NCBI RefSeq assembly: GCF_036345155.1 | Contig: NZ_CP107772.1 | Coordinates: 6,572,001 to 6,636,000, forward strand | Reading direction: 5' to 3' | Origin: Streptomyces sp. NBC_00582 | GTDB taxonomy: Bacteria > Actinomycetota > Actinomycetes > Streptomycetales > Streptomycetaceae | DNA: 64,000 nt | Part shown: piece after piece, positions 23,952 through 32,856 of the stretch | How the letters are laid out: each line of letters starts with the position of its first letter | How positions within the stretch are numbered: the first letter of the stretch is position 1 | Notes under the pieces: model-generated | Databases searched by the model: none | The model's input: only the letters and a program-made list of their open reading frames with translations | What the model was told of the DNA's origin: nothing | Made by a program: the position numbers and the translations under genes

Positions 23952-25873
23952 CCGACGACCAGCACGGAGAGGGCCGGCCGCCCCAGGGCGGCGGCCGCTG
24001 GGACCCGCTGCCCCAGGGGGACTACGACGACGGCGCCACCGCCTTCGTCAAGCTCCCCGAGGGCGGCATCGACGCGCTGCTGGCCGCCGACAGCCCGCTC
24101 GCCGCGCCCGGTCACGGGTACGTGCCGCCGCAGATAACGGCCGCGCCCCCCGCGACGGACGGCACCTGGGCGGCCCCGGCCGGCGGCACCGAGTGGCCCG
24201 CTCCGCAGCTCCCCCCGGAGACCTCCGGCGGCGACCGGTTCACGTACAACCCGGGCTCGACCGGCCAGTGGAGCTTCACCGACACCTCGGCCGACCCGGC
24301 GGGACCGGCCGCGCCCGCCCCGGGCCACGACGTGACCGGCCAGTGGTCGATCCCGGTGGCCGGCGGCGACCTGCCCGACGAGTCCGGCGAGTTCACCACG
24401 TCCGCCCTGGTCGAGCAGTGGGGCGGCACCCCGCCGGCCACCCTGCCGGGCGGCGCCGCCGCGCCCTGGGCGACCGGTTCCACCAACGGCGCGGGCCAGA
24501 ACTGGGCCCAGCAGGCGCAGCAGCCCGGCGTGGCCGAGGCCGGGCACACCGGCGTCCAGGAGACCGGCCGTCCGGCTCCGGACACCAGCGGGTTCGGACA
24601 CCCGGCGGAGCGGGGCGCGCCGCACGAGACGGGGCACGACACGGCGTACGGGCTGTCGAACGACACGGCGCACGACGCCGGCCACACGCCCGCGTACGGC
24701 ACCTCCCACACGCCCGGGCACGAGGTCGGACACCCGCCGACACACCGCCCGGACCACACCCCGGCGCCGCACGGCACCGACCACACCCCCGCCCCGCACG
24801 GCGACCACACCCCCGCGCACGGCACGGACCACACGCCCCCGCACGGCGTGGACCCCACCTCGGCGCATGGCGTGGACCACGCCCCCGCGCACGGTGTCGA
24901 CCACGCGCCCGCGGACTCCGCGCCGCCCGCCCGCCCCGCCGCCGAGCCCTGGCCCGGCGGCGACCCGGCCGACGCGGGCCCGGCCGCCCCCGCCGAGGAG
25001 GCCGTGGAGGCCCTGGAGGACGCCTCGGAGGCCGAAGGGGCCGACGGGGCACCCGGAGGCACCCGGGACGCCCACGAGCCCGCAGACGGCGCCCAGGGCC
25101 CCGCCGAGGCCGCCGCCGGACACGACGCCCCGTCCGACCGGGAGGCCGGACGACCCGGTTCCACCGACCCGGCCGGACACGCGCGCGGGGAGACCGACGA
25201 CGAGGCCTCCGAAGACGACGTCCCGCCGCCCCCGGCGGAGGAACACCCCCTCGCCTCCTACGTCCTGCGCGTCAACGGCTCCGACCGGCCCGTCACCGAC
25301 GCCTGGATCGGCGAGTCGCTGCTCTACGTCCTGCGCGAGCGCCTCGGCCTCGCGGGCGCCAAGGACGGCTGCTCGCAGGGCGAGTGCGGGGCCTGCAACG
25401 TCCAGGTCGACGGACGGCTCGTCGCCTCCTGCCTGGTCCCGGCCGTCACCACCGCCGGCAGCGAGGTCCGCACCGTCGAGGGCCTCGCCGTCGACGGACA
25501 GCCCTCGGACGTGCAGCGGGCGCTCGCCCGGTGCGGGGCCGTGCAGTGCGGTTTCTGCGTGCCGGGCATGGCGATGACCGTGCACGACCTGCTGGAGGGC
25601 AACCCCGCGCCCACCGAGCTGGAGGCCCGCCAGGCCCTGTGCGGCAACCTCTGCCGCTGCTCCGGCTACAAGGGCGTCCTGCGCGCCGTGAAGGACGTCG
25701 TCGCCGAACGCGAGGCCCGGACCGAGGCCGAGTCGGACGGCGACGAGGCACGTATCCCGCACCAGGCGGGCCCGGGCGCCGGCGGCGTCCACCCGTCCGC
25801 GTTCGAGAACCCGGCACAGCCCCACCCGCACGACCCGGTGTACGGACAGGGCCAGGACGGAGGCCAGACGTGA
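23948..25873 (+). CDS. Molybdenum hydroxylase 2Fe-2S subunit with long His-rich extension
   Basis: 641 residues, about four times the usual 160. The Fe-S domain is at the C terminus (about 435-605) with CSQGECGACNVQVDGRLVASC-like spacing around residue 475 and a second cluster motif CGAVQCGFCVPG with CGNLCRCSGYKG. The first 430 residues are low complexity: acidic and Pro/Gly rich, with two TGQWS motifs (TGQWSFTDT, TGQWSIPVAG), then about 20 His in 94 residues (226-319) as HTPAPHGTD and HGVDHAPA repeats. Histidine runs like this often bind metal, but here that is inference. Starts and stops overlap the neighbours by 4 bp, so the extension is part of the operon protein and not a separate gene. 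Confidence 0.85.
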   Translation: MTDDQHGEGRPPQGGGRWDPLPQGDYDDGATAFVKLPEGGIDALLAADSPLAAPGHGYVPPQITAAPPATDGTWAAPAGGTEWPAPQLPPETSGGDRFTYNPGSTGQWSFTDTSADPAGPAAPAPGHDVTGQWSIPVAGGDLPDESGEFTTSALVEQWGGTPPATLPGGAAAPWATGSTNGAGQNWAQQAQQPGVAEAGHTGVQETGRPAPDTSGFGHPAERGAPHETGHDTAYGLSNDTAHDAGHTPAYGTSHTPGHEVGHPPTHRPDHTPAPHGTDHTPAPHGDHTPAHGTDHTPPHGVDPTSAHGVDHAPAHGVDHAPADSAPPARPAAEPWPGGDPADAGPAAPAEEAVEALEDASEAEGADGAPGGTRDAHEPADGAQGPAEAAAGHDAPSDREAGRPGSTDPAGHARGETDDEASEDDVPPPPAEEHPLASYVLRVNGSDRPVTDAWIGESLLYVLRERLGLAGAKDGCSQGECGACNVQVDGRLVASCLVPAVTTAGSEVRTVEGLAVDGQPSDVQRALARCGAVQCGFCVPGMAMTVHDLLEGNPAPTELEARQALCGNLCRCSGYKGVLRAVKDVVAEREARTEAESDGDEARIPHQAGPGAGGVHPSAFENPAQPHPHDPVYGQGQDGGQT

Positions 25874-28179
25874 CCAACGAAGCAGCCACCGCGACGACCA
25901 CCGCGGAGGCCGCCCCGGCCCCCGAGCCCCTGCCGCACGGCCTCGGCGCGTCCCTGCAACCCGCCGACGCGCGTGCCAAGACGGAGGGCACCTTCCCCTA
26001 CGCGGCCGACCTGTGGGCCGAGGGCCTGCTCTGGGCGGCCGTGCTGCGCTCCCCGCACCCGCACGCGCGCATCGTGTCGATCGACACCTCCCACGCGCGT
26101 GAGATGCCCGGCGTGCGCGCCGTCATCACCCACGAGGACGTCCCCGGCAGCCCGGTGCACGGCCGCGGCAAGGCCGACCGGCCCGTGTTCGCCTCCGAGG
26201 TCGTACGCCACCACGGCGAGCCCATCGCTGCCGTCGCCGCCGATCACCCCGACACCGCGCGGATGGCCGCCGCGGCCGTCATCGTCGAGTACGAGGTGCT
26301 CGACCCGGTGACCGACCCCGAGCTGGCGTTCGAGGCGGACGCCCTGCACCCCGACGGCAACCTGATCCGGCACATCCCGCTGCACCACGGCGACCAGAGC
26401 GCGGCCGGCGAGATCGTCGTCGAGGGCCAGTACCGCATCGGCCGCGCCGACCCCGCCCCGATCGGCGCCGAGGCCGGCCTCGCCGTGCCCCGCCCGGACG
26501 GCGGCGTGGAGCTCTATCTGGCCTCCACCGACCCGCACACCGACCGCGACACGGCCGCGGCCGTCTACGGCCTGGCACCCGATCGGGTGAAGATCGTCGT
26601 CACCGGGGTGCCGGGCGCGACGGCCGACCGCGAGGACCAGGGCTTCCAGCTCCCCCTCGGCCTGCTCGCCCTGAAGACCGGCTGCCCGGTGAAACTCACC
26701 GCCACGCGCGAGGAGTCCTTCCTCGGCCACGTCCACCGCCACCCGACCCTGCTGCGCTACCGCCACCACGCCGACGCCGACGGCCGGCTGGTCAAGGTCG
26801 AGGCGCAGATCCTGCTGGACGCGGGTGCCTACGCCGACACCTCCGCCGAGGCCCTGGCCGCCGCCGTCTCCTTCGCCTGCGGCCCCTACGTCGTCCCGAA
26901 CGCCTTCATCGAGGGCTGGGCCGTACGCACCAACAACCCCCCGTCGGGCCATGTGCGCGGCGAGGGCGCGATGCAGGTGTGCGCCGCCTACGAGGCGCAG
27001 ATGGACAAGCTGGCGAAGAAGCTCGGCATCGACCCGGCCGAGCTGCGGATGCGCAACGTCATGGCCACCGGCGACGTCCTGCCGACCGGCCAGACCGTGA
27101 CCTGCCCGGCGCCGGTCGCCGAACTGCTCCAGGCGGTCCAGGAGTACCCGCTGCCGCCGCTCCCCAAGGACACCCCCGAGGAGGAGTGGCTGCTGCCGGG
27201 CGGCCCCGAGGGCGCTGGCGAACCGGGCGCGGTGCGCCGAGGCGTCGGCTACGGCCTCGGCATGGTGCACATGCTCGGCGCGGAGGGCGCCGACGAGGTC
27301 TCCACAGCGACGGTGAAGATCCAGGACGGCATCGCGACGGTGCTGTGCGCGGCGGTGGAGACCGGACAGGGCTTCACCACGCTGGCCCGCCAGATCGTCC
27401 AGGAGACGCTCGGTGTCGAAGAGGTGCACGTCGCGCCCGTGGACACCGACCAGCCCCCGGCCGGCGCGGGCTGCCGGGGCCGGCACACCTGGGTCTCCGG
27501 CGGCGCGGTGGAACGCGCGGCCAAGATGGTCCGCACCCAGCTCCTGCAGCCCCTCGCACACAAGTTCGGCATGTCGACCGAGCTGCTCCAGATCACCGAC
27601 GGCAAGATCACCTCGTACGACGGTGTCCTGTCGACGACGGTCGCCGAGGAGCTGCACGGCAAGGAGCTGTGGGCGACGGCCCAGTGCCGCCCCCATCCGA
27701 CCGAGCCGCTGGACGGCGCCGGCCAGGGCGACGCCTTCGTCGGCATGGCCTTCTGCGCGGTCCGCGCGGTCGTCGACGTCGACATCGAGATCGGCTCGGT
27801 ACGGGTCGTGGAACTGGCGGTCGCCCAGGACGTCGGCCGGATCCTCAACCCCGCGCAGCTCGCGGCGCGGATCGAGGCGGGCGTGACCCAGGGCGTGGGC
27901 ATCGCGCTCACCGAGAACCTGCGCACCCCGCGCGGACTGGTCCGCCACCCCGACCTGACCGGTTACGCCCTGCCCACGGCCCTCGACGCGCCGGACATCC
28001 GGATCGTGAAGCTCGTCGAGGAACGGGACGTGGTCGCCCCCTTCGGGGCGAAGGCGGCCAGCGCGGTCCCGGTGGTGACGTCCCCGGCGGCCATCGCCTC
28101 CGCCGTGCGCGCCGCGACGGGCCGCCCCGTCAACCGCCTCCCGATCCGCCCCCAGGCCGCGGTGGTGACGGGCCAGTGA
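25870..28179 (+). CDS. Molybdenum hydroxylase large (molybdopterin) subunit
   Basis: 769 residues, xanthine dehydrogenase / CO dehydrogenase large-subunit family. Conserved parts include TEGTFPYAADL and LLWAAVLRSPHPHARI in the N-terminal domain, the Gln loop ETGQGFTTLARQIVQETLG, and VRGEGAMQ with the Arg seen in the purine site. The C-terminal motif that normally reads G-x-G-E, holding the catalytic Glu, reads FGAKAASAVPVV here (about residue 724-735), with Ala in place of Glu. The substrate is therefore unclear, and hydroxylase activity itself is in doubt. It is coupled by GTGA overlaps to the Fe-S subunit and to a 38-residue membrane protein. Confidence 0.85.
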   Translation: MTNEAATATTTAEAAPAPEPLPHGLGASLQPADARAKTEGTFPYAADLWAEGLLWAAVLRSPHPHARIVSIDTSHAREMPGVRAVITHEDVPGSPVHGRGKADRPVFASEVVRHHGEPIAAVAADHPDTARMAAAAVIVEYEVLDPVTDPELAFEADALHPDGNLIRHIPLHHGDQSAAGEIVVEGQYRIGRADPAPIGAEAGLAVPRPDGGVELYLASTDPHTDRDTAAAVYGLAPDRVKIVVTGVPGATADREDQGFQLPLGLLALKTGCPVKLTATREESFLGHVHRHPTLLRYRHHADADGRLVKVEAQILLDAGAYADTSAEALAAAVSFACGPYVVPNAFIEGWAVRTNNPPSGHVRGEGAMQVCAAYEAQMDKLAKKLGIDPAELRMRNVMATGDVLPTGQTVTCPAPVAELLQAVQEYPLPPLPKDTPEEEWLLPGGPEGAGEPGAVRRGVGYGLGMVHMLGAEGADEVSTATVKIQDGIATVLCAAVETGQGFTTLARQIVQETLGVEEVHVAPVDTDQPPAGAGCRGRHTWVSGGAVERAAKMVRTQLLQPLAHKFGMSTELLQITDGKITSYDGVLSTTVAEELHGKELWATAQCRPHPTEPLDGAGQGDAFVGMAFCAVRAVVDVDIEIGSVRVVELAVAQDVGRILNPAQLAARIEAGVTQGVGIALTENLRTPRGLVRHPDLTGYALPTALDAPDIRIVKLVEERDVVAPFGAKAASAVPVVTSPAAIASAVRAATGRPVNRLPIRPQAAVVTGQ

Positions 28180-28292
28180 GCGACCCCCAGCGCTACGAGC
28201 CCCCGCCGAGCGTGGGCAAGCTGCTCCTGTGGGTCCTGGTGTTCGCGGCGGCCGCACTGGCCGTGGTGCTGGGCGGCGTCTACTTCACGTGA
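28176..28292 (+). CDS. Small single-pass membrane protein
   Basis: 38 residues from a GTG overlapping the large-subunit stop (GTGA). A polar N terminus (SDPQRYEPPPSVGK) precedes one helix (LLLWVLVFAAAALAVVLGGVYF), ending two residues later. The coupling is the same as between the three enzyme subunits, which argues that it is real. It might anchor the enzyme at the membrane; no family is known to me. Confidence 0.65.
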   Translation: MSDPQRYEPPPSVGKLLLWVLVFAAAALAVVLGGVYFT

Positions 28293-28590
28293 GCCCCGCG
28301 CGCGGCGAAGGCGAGGGCGAGGGCTGCTCCTCGGCCCGGCCCCGCCGGGAGGAGCCGCGCGCCCGGAACCCGCGGATCGGGTGGTGGCCGGACAGCACCA
28401 CGTGGACGGTGGGGAAGACGGTCGAGGTGATTCAGGCGGGAAGGGAACGCGCCAGGGCGGTTTGACGTCTCATCAGTGTGGGCGGCCGCTGCCGCCGGGG
28501 CGTCGCCGCAGGTCGGGGCCATTGTCAGTGGGCCCGCGTAGGCTGCGGAGCAGTGGGACGGCGCACGCACATTTCACGCACGGGGGACCG

Positions 28591-29781
28591 ATGAGCACGA
28601 CCAGGAGCACCACCACGATCGTTTTCACCGATGACGAACTGAACCCCTACGTCACGCACGCCGCGACACGCCGCTGGCTGACCGGCCCCGGACTGCCCGG
28701 CGAGGGCGGCCTGCTGACGTTCGAGGCCCTGCGCACGGACGGCCTGCGCACGGTCGCCGACTCCACCGGCGACCCCGAGGGCCGCCTCACGGCGGAGCTG
28801 CGCGACCGCCTGGTGATCGGCGGCATCCTGGGCACGGACGGCCGCGAGCGCGAGTCCGTCCTGCTGGACGGCGCCACGGGTGAGATCTCCACGACGTACT
28901 TCCTGCACGACCGCCCCGACCTGATGGACACCCGCCCGCTGGCGCCCTCCCTGGAGAAGCTGCTGCGCTTCGCGACGGCGGTCGACGAACTCGCCGCCCT
29001 GCGCGGTCAGTTCGCCTCCTACGCGGGCCGGCTCGGCCCGCAGGCGGTCGCGGAGGCGAGCCGGCAGCTCCTCGCCGTGTTCGAGGACGGCGGGGCGGGC
29101 GGCGACTCCGGCCTCTTCTGGAAGCTGGCCGCCGTGATCCGCCCGCTCGCCCTGGTGGCCGGCCCCGGCACGGTGTCCGGGCTGGCCCTGGACCTGCCGC
29201 CCCGCCTCCTGGAGGACGAGTTCGGCAGCGGCGACGTCGTCCGTTTCGAGGACGTCGACTGCCCCAAGGCCCTCACCCACGCCCCGACCCGCCGCTTCCT
29301 GCGCGAGGTGGGCCTGCCGGAGGAGGTCGTCTGGTTCTCGCTGGAGACGGACATCCCGCTGCAGACCCTCGCCGAGTACTGCGCCGACGCCTACGAGGGC
29401 GGCTTCACCGACGAGCAGCTCCCGGTGAACGCCCACCGGCTGATCCGTCTCGGCCACCTCCTGGAGGACACCAGCCTGGTCGTCGACGGCGACACGGGCG
29501 CGGTGCTGAGCTGGAGCGAGCCGGACCTCGCCCTGCGCCCGCTCAACGCCGATGTCTCCACGCTGGCGTTCACCCTGTGGCTGATACGCCGCGAGCGGGC
29601 CCTGGACGCGGTGTACGAACTGACCGAGGCCTACGACCAGCTCGCCGAGACGATGTGCCGCACCCTGGCCGCCGTCGACCCGGTCGCCGTCGACCCGACC
29701 CCGAACACCCCCACCGACGACGGCTGGCGCTACTGGCCGGGCATGTTCGAGGACGAGCCGGGCGGAGGGCTGTACGCCTAG
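28591..29781 (+). CDS. SUKH-4-like protein with internal duplication
   Basis: 396 residues. Both halves start with the same pattern: THAATRRWLTGPGLP near residue 22 and THAPTRRFLREVGLP near residue 226, each followed by FEAL or FSLE and a later GTD/GDTGA motif, as in the SUKH-4 superfamily. SUKH proteins are often immunity proteins against nuclease or deaminase toxins, but many in Streptomyces are orphans with other roles. No toxin gene is adjacent. The ATG at 28591 follows GGGGGA. The 28293-28590 gap before it holds no gene I can support. Confidence 0.7.
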   Translation: MSTTRSTTTIVFTDDELNPYVTHAATRRWLTGPGLPGEGGLLTFEALRTDGLRTVADSTGDPEGRLTAELRDRLVIGGILGTDGRERESVLLDGATGEISTTYFLHDRPDLMDTRPLAPSLEKLLRFATAVDELAALRGQFASYAGRLGPQAVAEASRQLLAVFEDGGAGGDSGLFWKLAAVIRPLALVAGPGTVSGLALDLPPRLLEDEFGSGDVVRFEDVDCPKALTHAPTRRFLREVGLPEEVVWFSLETDIPLQTLAEYCADAYEGGFTDEQLPVNAHRLIRLGHLLEDTSLVVDGDTGAVLSWSEPDLALRPLNADVSTLAFTLWLIRRERALDAVYELTEAYDQLAETMCRTLAAVDPVAVDPTPNTPTDDGWRYWPGMFEDEPGGGLYA

Positions 29782-29935
29782 GGCCCGTCTGACGGAGCTC
29801 CGCGGCGTCGCGACGCCCGGCACGCCCGCACGGCGCGAAGGGCCAGGTGGCTCCGCCACATGACCCTCCACGCCGCACGCCGATCGCACGCACCGAACGC
29901 CGCTCCTTCACCCACGGAGATCCATCAGATGGGCC

Positions 29936-32368
29936 CTAGCGGCACCTGTTGACGTCGATCCGCACGATCTGCGGGTCGTGGTCGCTGGCCTGGTCGGCGA
30001 ACTCGGCGTTGAGGTGCACCACGTCGTAGTCGAAGCGGGTGACCGCCGGGCTCGTCAGGATGTGGTCCAGGGTCTGCGAGTTCCCGTCGTACACATACGT
30101 GTAGCGCTCGGCGGCCGGCAGGGTGGTGATCAGCGGGGTGAGGACCTTGCCGGCGGTGAGCGTGCCGACGGTCCCGGAGAACTCGTAGTCGTTGAGGTCG
30201 CCGAGGACGACCGCCTTGGCGTTCCTGTCGGCGGCGAGCAGCGACTTGACGAAGGTGTTCACCTCGGCGGCCTGCGCCTGACGCTGGGTCTCGGAGCTGC
30301 GCGCCGGAGGCTGGTAGCGGCCGTGGACCGGCTGGTCGCCGCCCTTGGAGGTGAAGTGGTTGGCGATCACGAACACGGACTCGCCGCGGAAGACGAACTC
30401 GCCGACCAGCGGCTTGCGGCTGCTGCTCCAGGCGTCACTCGCCGGGTCGATCCGGCCGGGGGAGTAGGTGAGATGGACGCCCTTGCGGTTCTTCACCACG
30501 CTCGTGCCCGTGGTCGCGTCCCCGCCGGCCCGGTCGGTGAAGGAGACCCGCTTGGGGTTGAACAGGAAGACCTGACGGATGTTGCCGCCGGGCTCGCCGC
30601 CGTCCTGGTCGTTGGCGGGGGAGATGTAGCGCCACTGGTAGCGGGGCCCGCCGGCGGCGCGGATGGCGTCGGTGAAGCGGGTGAGGGTGGCCTCGGAGGT
30701 GACGGTGCCGTCGTCGGTGGCGCCGTTGTCGTCCTGGATCTCCTCCAGGGCGACGATGTCGGGAGAGCTGAGGTTGACCGCCACGCCCTGGGCGAGCCGG
30801 TCGAACTTCGTCTGGTCGTCCAGCGCGTCCAGGTTCTCCACGTTGTAGGTGGCGACGGCCAGCTCGTCGCCCTTCTGCCGGCGGGTCACCTCCTGCTTCA
30901 GCCCGTGGTCGACGCGGGTGCCGAGCTGCGTGGCCTGGACGTTGTAGCCGCCGTAGGTGGAGTAGTCGAGCGGCCCGGTGGTGGTGCCGGCCAGCTCGTC
31001 ACCGACGTTGGCGGCCGGGTGGGCGGTGCCGGCGTCGAGCGACATGACCTCGATCCGCCCGGTGTTGGGCTGGTCGTAGCTCGAGTACAGGGTGCCGCCG
31101 CGCACGGTCGGGTTCTCGTCGGGCTTGACGGTCACCCACATCTCGCCGTACGCGTTGGCGGCGCCGACGACCCGCGCGTCGGAGAACGCGACCCGCATGC
31201 CCTCGTTCGCCTCGTAGAAGTCCTGGGCGTACACGGTCGGTTCGAGGGCGAGGGACTCGACGCTGCCGCCGCCGGCGGTGGGGATGTAGGCGGACGGCAC
31301 GCTGGTGGCGTCCAGGGTGACGGCGGCGGGCAGGGCGTTGCCGCTGGACAGCACGGTCGCCGTCGGACCGGTGAGCTCGGTGACGGACTGGCTGGTGCTG
31401 CTCGGGTAGTACTCGCTGACCTTGCCGCTGACCAGCACCGCGTCACCGACCGCCACGGTGGGCGTGACGGACCCGGTGTAGACGAACACCCCTTCGCTGG
31501 TCCGGGCGTCGGAGTCGGCGGTCGGGTCCTGGATCCAGTACCCCTTCGACCCGGACGTCCGTACGCCGGTGACGATGCCCGGGACGCGGGTGACGGTCTG
31601 TCCGGCGAGCGGGGAGAGCCGGGTGGTGCCCTGGATGTCGTGGATACGGACGGTGCCGGGCTGGGTGGGGTCCTCGCCCCCGCCGCCCCCGTCGCCATCA
31701 CCGGAACCGGGGCTCTGCCCCGCCGAGTTGACGGGGGAGGGCGTCCCGGCCGCGAGATCGGCGGCGTTGTCGTCGGTGTCCGCGAGGGAGGCACCACGTG
31801 CCACGGAGGCGGTGTTGGAGGCCCCGGTGACCGGCCCGCTGCCCTCCCTGACGACCGCGGTGCCGTACCCCACGAGGTCCACGATCCGGCTGTCGGCGGC
31901 GCAGTCGGCCGCGGTCCTGCAGGTGAGCGCGGTGGTGCCGGAGACGAGCGCCAGGGTGCCGCTCGTCGCGCTCATGGCGATGGAACCGGTGGCGTCGGCG
32001 GTGGGCAGCGCCGTCGTCCCGCCGGACCCCGCCGCCTCGGCGACGAGGAACCGCCCGCCCGGCGCGACGGACCCGCTGAGCGCGGTCACCTGCCACTGCG
32101 AGGAGGAGGACGGCGAACCGGGCAGGTACTGCACGCTGTACCCGCTCAGGTCGTAGGCCGCCGCGCCCGCGTTGCCGAGCTCGACGAAGTCCCGGGTCAG
32201 GGTCGCCCCCGAGTTGCCGCCACCGCCGTACACCTCGGAGATCACCACCGCGGCGGACGGCGTCGCGTACGCGGCGGGAAGGGAGACGATGGCGAACGCA
32301 CCGGCCACCCCCACGGATATGACGGCGTTGATGCTGCGGCGGGGTCTGCTCCCTGCGGTTCTGGACAC
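29936..32368 (-). CDS. Secreted lamin-tail / endonuclease-exonuclease-phosphatase family protein
   Basis: 810 residues from GTG 32368 (GAGGAG 9 bp before); an ATG at 32410 would add 14 residues but has no ribosome site. A signal peptide ends near LPAAYA. A lamin-tail-like domain (about 40-180, VVISEVYGGGGNSG, DFVELGN) and an OB-like region follow, then an EEP domain (about 515-805) with ATYNVENL, ALEEIQDDN, GDLNDYE and SDHDP, the usual catalytic residues. The layout matches extracellular nucleases such as ExeM and NucH. It probably degrades DNA outside the cell, perhaps for phosphate scavenging; a phosphatase role is the alternative. Confidence 0.85.
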   Translation of the reverse strand: MSRTAGSRPRRSINAVISVGVAGAFAIVSLPAAYATPSAAVVISEVYGGGGNSGATLTRDFVELGNAGAAAYDLSGYSVQYLPGSPSSSSQWQVTALSGSVAPGGRFLVAEAAGSGGTTALPTADATGSIAMSATSGTLALVSGTTALTCRTAADCAADSRIVDLVGYGTAVVREGSGPVTGASNTASVARGASLADTDDNAADLAAGTPSPVNSAGQSPGSGDGDGGGGGEDPTQPGTVRIHDIQGTTRLSPLAGQTVTRVPGIVTGVRTSGSKGYWIQDPTADSDARTSEGVFVYTGSVTPTVAVGDAVLVSGKVSEYYPSSTSQSVTELTGPTATVLSSGNALPAAVTLDATSVPSAYIPTAGGGSVESLALEPTVYAQDFYEANEGMRVAFSDARVVGAANAYGEMWVTVKPDENPTVRGGTLYSSYDQPNTGRIEVMSLDAGTAHPAANVGDELAGTTTGPLDYSTYGGYNVQATQLGTRVDHGLKQEVTRRQKGDELAVATYNVENLDALDDQTKFDRLAQGVAVNLSSPDIVALEEIQDDNGATDDGTVTSEATLTRFTDAIRAAGGPRYQWRYISPANDQDGGEPGGNIRQVFLFNPKRVSFTDRAGGDATTGTSVVKNRKGVHLTYSPGRIDPASDAWSSSRKPLVGEFVFRGESVFVIANHFTSKGGDQPVHGRYQPPARSSETQRQAQAAEVNTFVKSLLAADRNAKAVVLGDLNDYEFSGTVGTLTAGKVLTPLITTLPAAERYTYVYDGNSQTLDHILTSPAVTRFDYDVVHLNAEFADQASDHDPQIVRIDVNRCR

Positions 32369-32538
32369 GCTGGCGGTCTCCTCGTACGTCGTCGGTACGG
32401 CCGGGTTCATGAGCGCTGTGGGGGTCGGCTCAAGTTACGCGCGTAGAGACGGGGCCGCCAAGGGGGCGGAGGTTAAATCCGGGGAACAGTAAGGGGGTTG
32501 GCCACCGGACGACGGCGGCCGAAAGGCAGACAGCCGCA

Positions 32539-32566
32539 CGGCCGACCACCCGCCAGTGGTCGGCCG
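32539..32566 (-). terminator. Terminator of tRNA-Cys
   Basis: A perfect 11-bp stem CGGCCGACCAC / GTGGTCGGCCG with a 6-nt loop, 14 bp beyond the tRNA 3' end. Confidence 0.7.
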
Positions 32567-32579
32567 TACGGCACACAGG

Positions 32580-32651
32580 AGGCCGTGGCGGGAATTGAAC
32601 CCACGTACCTCGCTTTGCAGGCGAGTCCCTAAGCCACTCGGGCACACGGCC
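32580..32651 (-). tRNA. tRNA-Cys (GCA)
   Basis: A 72-nt cloverleaf on the minus strand: acceptor GGCCGTG with CACGGCC, anticodon stem CTCGC/GCGAG with loop CTGCAAA (anticodon GCA), a T-loop with GTTCAATTC, and U73, the cysteine identity base. CCA is not encoded. No integrase or attachment-site duplicate is nearby. Confidence 0.95.
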
Positions 32652-32856
32652 GGGTCGGGAGCGGGGTCGAGGCCCGTTCCGTCTCGGTGAGATGACCGTA
32701 TGGGCGGGGTGGAGGTCGGCTCAAGGGAAACCGGGGCGCTGCAATGAGGCTGCCATGCTGCGTTCATGAACGGGGTAGGCGTACGACCAAGGGGGTAGGC
32801 GGAGGTCCGACTTCTGACAGGGGTCAATGTCGGTGGCGGACCTTACGCTTGCGGGC

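Noticed and set aside
32580..32651. tRNA-Cys as an integration site for a mobile element
   Set aside because: No integrase and no second copy of the tRNA 3' end were seen nearby, and flanking genes look like conserved core.
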